A stretch of 26,030 nucleotides of DNA, taken from assembly GCA_016296675.1 (NCBI GenBank), contig JAEDIV010000014.1:1-26030 (forward strand), written 5' to 3'. This document shows positions 23,742-26,030 of this stretch, piece by piece. The position numbers were made by a program, and so were the translations under genes. Source of the DNA: Clostridia bacterium. Lineage in GTDB: Bacteria > Bacillota > Clostridia > Christensenellales > Aristaeellaceae. Within the stretch, counting starts at the first letter, position 1. Each line of letters starts with the position of its first letter. Below the pieces are notes generated by a model, which searched no databases, was not told the origin of the DNA, and worked only from the letters and a program-made list of their open reading frames with translations.

Positions 23742-24218
23742 AGCTTTGATGCCTATATATCGACCTACGTGTACAGAAAGGGCATCTTTTTCGATTCCAT
23801 GATAATCTCCTATAGGGCTATCCTTACATACATAAAGCGCCTTTATGACGCTTCCTGTGCGTATGAAATGAAGGACTACACGCAGTGTCTTCAAAGGCTG
23901 CTCGTTGACGCGCCGCGTACGCTCTATGAGGTTATGGAGTTGTGTGTCATTTTTTTGAATATGGAGGAAATCGGCGCTCTAAGAGCCCGCTCCCTTGGAC
24001 GCATTGATCAGATTTATTATCCGTATTATGAAAACGATCTGAAAAACGGGACGTATTCGCTTGAAGAAATCAAGGAAATGCTGCGCTATCACGATTATGC
24101 GGAAAACAAGTATACGGGAATTGGAAAAACGCAGGAAAAGATCCGCGTGCCCGAAAAGAAAGAAATTGATGAAGCGAAACTTGTTCTGAATAAAAAGGGC
24201 ATCAAAGTGCTTGAATAG
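23742..24218 (+). pseudogene. Deletion scar joining a pyruvate-formate-lyase-like gene to its activating-enzyme tail
   Basis: From about 23742 one frame reads SFDAYISTYVYRKGIFFDSM, continues through ARSLGRIDQIYYPYYENDLK and reaches SLEEIKEML. This is an internal stretch of the N-terminal half of a PFL-family glycyl radical enzyme, where the SLGRxDQxxYPYYxxD motif is diagnostic. It then changes to RYHDYAENKYTGIGKTQEKI and VPEKKEIDEAKLVLNKKGIK, matching the C-terminal end of radical-SAM activating enzymes (the PYHxxGxxKYxxLG pattern). No start codon with a ribosome site exists; a GTG at 23769 would give 149 residues. Lost are the PFL N-terminus, the Gly and Cys catalytic regions, and the CxxxCxxC cluster of the activase. 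The PFL part is clear; the activase part is likely. Confidence 0.7.
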
Positions 24219-24230
24219 GAGGCCGCAGTT

Positions 24231-25151
24231 ATGAAAAAAAGACTTCTGAAAAAATATGAGAACAACCCCGTCATGTGTCCGGAAATGATGCCGGAAACCG
24301 TTCTTTACACCTTCAATCCGGGAGCGATCGATCATAACGGCGAAACCATCATGGTGATGGACGTTACTACCCTTGACGATATTCACAGGCTCTGGATCGC
24401 ACGAAGCAAGGACGGCATTCACTTTACGCCCGATCCCGCGCCTGCACCCTGGCCTGCGCCCGACCCCACGCATCCCGAAACCTGCACCTACGATCCAAGA
24501 ATCACCAAAATCGGGGATGAATATTACCTTCTCTATGCTTCGGACCTTAATCAGAATAATGTAAGAGTCGGCATTGTTAAGACCAAGGATTTTAATACCT
24601 TTGAACGCGTATCGATCGCATCCGAGCTGGGCAACCGAAACGGCTGTCTCTTCCCCGAAAAATTTGACGGCCTCTATTGCCGCTTTGACCGTCCCTTTGG
24701 AAATGAGCTTGATCCCTGTTACATGTGGGTCAGCTTCTCGCCCGACCTCACCTTCTGGGGAAAGAGCCGCCCGGTTATGTACAAGGGCAAGCCCTGGATG
24801 GACGGCTTCAAGATGGGCGCCGGCGCGGTACCGATCAAGACCGACAAGGGATGGCTCGAAATCTACCATACGGTTTCCCAAACCTGCAACGGCTTTATCT
24901 ATCGCTTAAAGGCCGCTTTATTGTCCCTGGACGATCCGGGCGAAGTGATCGGCTATACCAAGGACTTCATTCTCTGGCCTGAGCATGACTATGAAATGAA
25001 AGGGAGAGTCATGAACGTAGTGTTTACCTGCAACGCCCTCCCCTCCGAGGACGGAACACTGCGTATCTATTACGGCGCAGCCGACACCAACATCGGCCTC
25101 GCTACCGGCAGGATCGATGAAATCGTCGCTGCTTGCCTTGAAAACGAATAG
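24231..25151 (+). CDS. GH130 mannoside phosphorylase
   Basis: The 306-residue product is a five-bladed propeller enzyme that phosphorolyses beta-mannosides, releasing mannose-1-phosphate. GH130 landmarks are FNPGAIDHNGETIMVMDVTT (about 25-44), YDPRITKIGDEYYLLYA, LFPEKFDGLYCRFDRPF, MGAGAVPIKTDKGWLEIYHT and YYGAADTNIGLATGRIDE near the C-terminus. The catalytic Asp expected in the YDPRI strand is present (about residue 88). GGAGG lies 8 bases before the ATG. There is no signal peptide, so it acts on imported disaccharides. It follows the glycyl-radical scar by 12 bp and was probably in the same operon. Subfamilies differ in aglycone (glucose, mannose, GlcNAc); no lid-domain detail here decides between them. 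A GH38-like fragment directly downstream fits a mannoside locus. Confidence 0.94.
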   Translation: MKKRLLKKYENNPVMCPEMMPETVLYTFNPGAIDHNGETIMVMDVTTLDDIHRLWIARSKDGIHFTPDPAPAPWPAPDPTHPETCTYDPRITKIGDEYYLLYASDLNQNNVRVGIVKTKDFNTFERVSIASELGNRNGCLFPEKFDGLYCRFDRPFGNELDPCYMWVSFSPDLTFWGKSRPVMYKGKPWMDGFKMGAGAVPIKTDKGWLEIYHTVSQTCNGFIYRLKAALLSLDDPGEVIGYTKDFILWPEHDYEMKGRVMNVVFTCNALPSEDGTLRIYYGAADTNIGLATGRIDEIVAACLENE

Positions 25152-25172
25152 TAAGGTTCTGTCAATGGTTAT

Positions 25173-25225
25173 AAAGCACATAGCGCACCCAAACGCAAGC
25201 GTTGTTTGGCGATGCTATGTGCTTT
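25173..25225 (+). terminator. Long hairpin terminator after the GH130 gene
   Basis: A 12-bp perfect outer stem (25173-25184 with 25214-25225) encloses an inner CCAAAC/GTTTGG stem, giving a 53-base hairpin 21 bp after the stop. The stem ends TTT and is followed by CATAT, so the T-run is short. Confidence 0.7.
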
Positions 25226-25252
25226 CATATCAAACGCACTGGATTTTTCATA

Positions 25253-25485
25253 TGAAAAACTATACGATATGCCTCATCCACAATACGCATACGGATGTGG
25301 GGTTTACAGGCACACAGGAGGAAATCGAGCTTCAGCAGTATGATTTTCTTGTGCAAGTTATAAATATTCTCGAATCTGGTAATTATCCTGCCTTTGCATG
25401 GTAATGTGAGAATACATGGCAAATTGATAATTTTTACGATTTTGCTTCAGAAGATGAAAAGCATCTTCTTGAAAAATGGATCCGA
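25253..25485 (+). pseudogene. 5' end of a GH38/DUF5054-like alpha-mannosidase gene with in-frame stop
   Basis: The frame begins MKNYTICLIHNTHTDVGFTG, the HTHTDVGFT motif of the metal-binding start of GH38/DUF5054-type glycosidases, and continues through TQEEIELQQYDFLVQVINIL to a TAA at 25402. The same frame continues sensibly after the stop (CENTWQIDNFYDFASEDEKH), exactly what the family shows after the WxCEN position, so the stop is a nonsense change and not the true end. About 25 codons later the sequence changes to an unrelated WYL-domain fragment. A normal gene would encode at least 600 residues. No good ribosome site precedes the ATG. The family call rests on a short motif but the context (GH130) agrees. 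Confidence 0.68.
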
Positions 25486-25838
25486 TGGATGATGTCAAAA
25501 TCACCACTATTATGCGCGAAGGCATTGATGAATTTGCGGCAATAGATAGGGAACGCTACACCAACTATACTTTCAACATGTACGGCGGTGAAGTGCAGAA
25601 GGTAACGATGGTCTTCCAGAATCGTATGCTTAGTACCGTTCTTGACAGATTTGGACACTCAGTCATGGCCTCACCGGTGGACAAGTCTCATTTCCAAATC
25701 ACCGTCCCCGTCGCCGTCAGTGACCAATTCTATGGATGGATCTTCGGACTGGAAAATTATGTGACCATTGTTGGCCCTGACAGTGTAAAAGAAGGTATGA
25801 AAAAAGCCTTGGCAAAAGTCACAAAACGATACGAATAA
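25476..25838 (+). pseudogene. 3' end of a WYL-domain (YafY/DeoR-type) transcriptional regulator
   Basis: From about 25480 the frame encodes MDDVKITTIMREGIDEFAAI, continues YTFNMYGGEVQKVTMVFQNR and ends FYGWIFGLENYVTIVGPDSV before a final helix. This is the C-terminal part of WYL-domain regulators (the F.MYGGE..KVTLRFEN strand and FxGWIFG motif). The helix-turn-helix and the WYL triad itself are absent, so about two thirds of the gene is missing. An ATG at 25476 could start a 120-residue peptide, but no Shine-Dalgarno sequence precedes it and the N-terminus overlaps the GH38-like fragment. The true 3' end appears intact and is followed by a terminator. Confidence 0.7.
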
Positions 25839-25844
25839 TCATAA

Positions 25845-25881
25845 GCAGCAGACCGCTTCGAAAGAAACGGCTGCTGTTTTT
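25845..25881 (+). terminator. Terminator after the WYL-domain fragment
   Basis: CAGCAG (25846-25851) pairs with CTGCTG (25871-25876), with CCG/CGG pairing inside, followed by TTTTT. It begins within ten bases of the WYL stop codon. Confidence 0.7.
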
Positions 25882-25892
25882 GTGCATAACAA

Positions 25893-25919
25893 AAGCACCC
25901 CTTTTATCAAGAGGTGCTT
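25893..25919 (-). terminator. Terminator for a minus-strand gene entering from the right edge
   Basis: A 7-bp stem (AAGCACC at 25893-25899 with GGTGCTT at 25913-25919) is followed on the minus strand by TTGTTATG after the stem's own TT. It directly abuts the stop codon of the partial minus-strand frame, which supports that frame being a gene. Confidence 0.5.
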
Positions 25920-26030
25920 CATGCTGGAAGTCGTACACTCCTTGCCATCATGGCATGAAATTGTTGTTCAGCGGTGCACTTTTCAGTGATTTCGGTGCTT
26001 TTTAAGCCCTGAATCGCTGATTTCTGTACG
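25919..26030 (-). CDS. C-terminal fragment of an unidentified protein (runs off the window)
   Basis: The minus strand is open from the window edge to a TGA at 25921-25919 and encodes about 36 residues ending STEITEKCTAEQQFHAMMAR plus a short tail. I do not recognise a family from so little sequence. The only support is the open frame at the edge and the hairpin with a T-run placed directly behind its stop. It could equally be non-coding. Confidence 0.3.
   Translation of the reverse strand, partial: VQKSAIQGLKSTEITEKCTAEQQFHAMMARSVRLPA

Noticed and set aside
1..26030. CRISPR arrays, tRNA/rRNA genes, transposases, integrases or phage genes
   Set aside because: None seen on either strand on reading through the window. 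The scars in the right part have no visible insertion sequence beside them.

Overview
The window reads as part of the chromosome of an anaerobic, carbohydrate-fermenting Clostridia-type Firmicute, probably an uncultured gut or rumen lineage. This is an inference from consensus Shine-Dalgarno sites and -35/-10 promoters (often with TGn extended -10), use of a glutaminyl-tRNA synthetase, many carbohydrate ABC transporter parts, several glycoside hydrolase families and LplB/LplC-type transport genes. I see no rRNA, tRNA, CRISPR array, transposase or phage gene.

Left part (1-5.05 kb, minus strand): a sugar ABC importer operon reading solute-binding protein, then a MalF-type permease carrying a large N-terminal beta-propeller, then a MalG-type permease, ending in a strong terminator. 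The binding protein has a signal-peptidase-I type leader without a lipobox cysteine, and the propeller is predicted to lie outside the membrane. This is the most unusual architecture in the window. No transport ATPase is encoded here.

Middle (5.2-17.4 kb): glnS; an 832-residue secreted protein of unknown function behind a cre-like box; a cytoplasmic GH29 fucosidase with two candidate promoters; a NatA/NatB-like ABC-2 exporter pair; a cytoplasmic GH43 enzyme with a C-terminal beta-sandwich; a TIM-barrel sugar isomerase/epimerase; and a membrane-anchored NodB polysaccharide deacetylase with a peptidoglycan-binding domain.

Right part (17.4-26 kb): an accessory carbohydrate locus in visible decay. 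An AraC-type activator is divergent from an LplB-type permease. The rest of that transporter has collapsed to the first ~17 codons of lplC joined to the last ~70 codons of its binding protein. Downstream of the activator is a compact run of Gfo/Idh/MocA oxidoreductase, SDR, MDR oxidoreductase and EamA transporter, then GH130 mannoside phosphorylase. Between the last two lies a scar joining an internal piece of a pyruvate-formate-lyase-like glycyl radical enzyme to the tail of its activating enzyme. After GH130, the 5' end of a GH38/DUF5054-like gene (with an in-frame stop) is joined to the 3' end of a WYL-domain regulator. A startless piece of an NAD-dependent epimerase sits near 17.6 kb.

Together the genes suggest uptake of oligosaccharides or glycosides followed by intracellular cleavage (GH29, GH43, GH130) and redox or isomerase processing of an unusual sugar. 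The repeated scars, each fusing a piece of one gene to the end of another, suggest either real reductive deletion or assembly collapse; the sequence alone cannot decide which.
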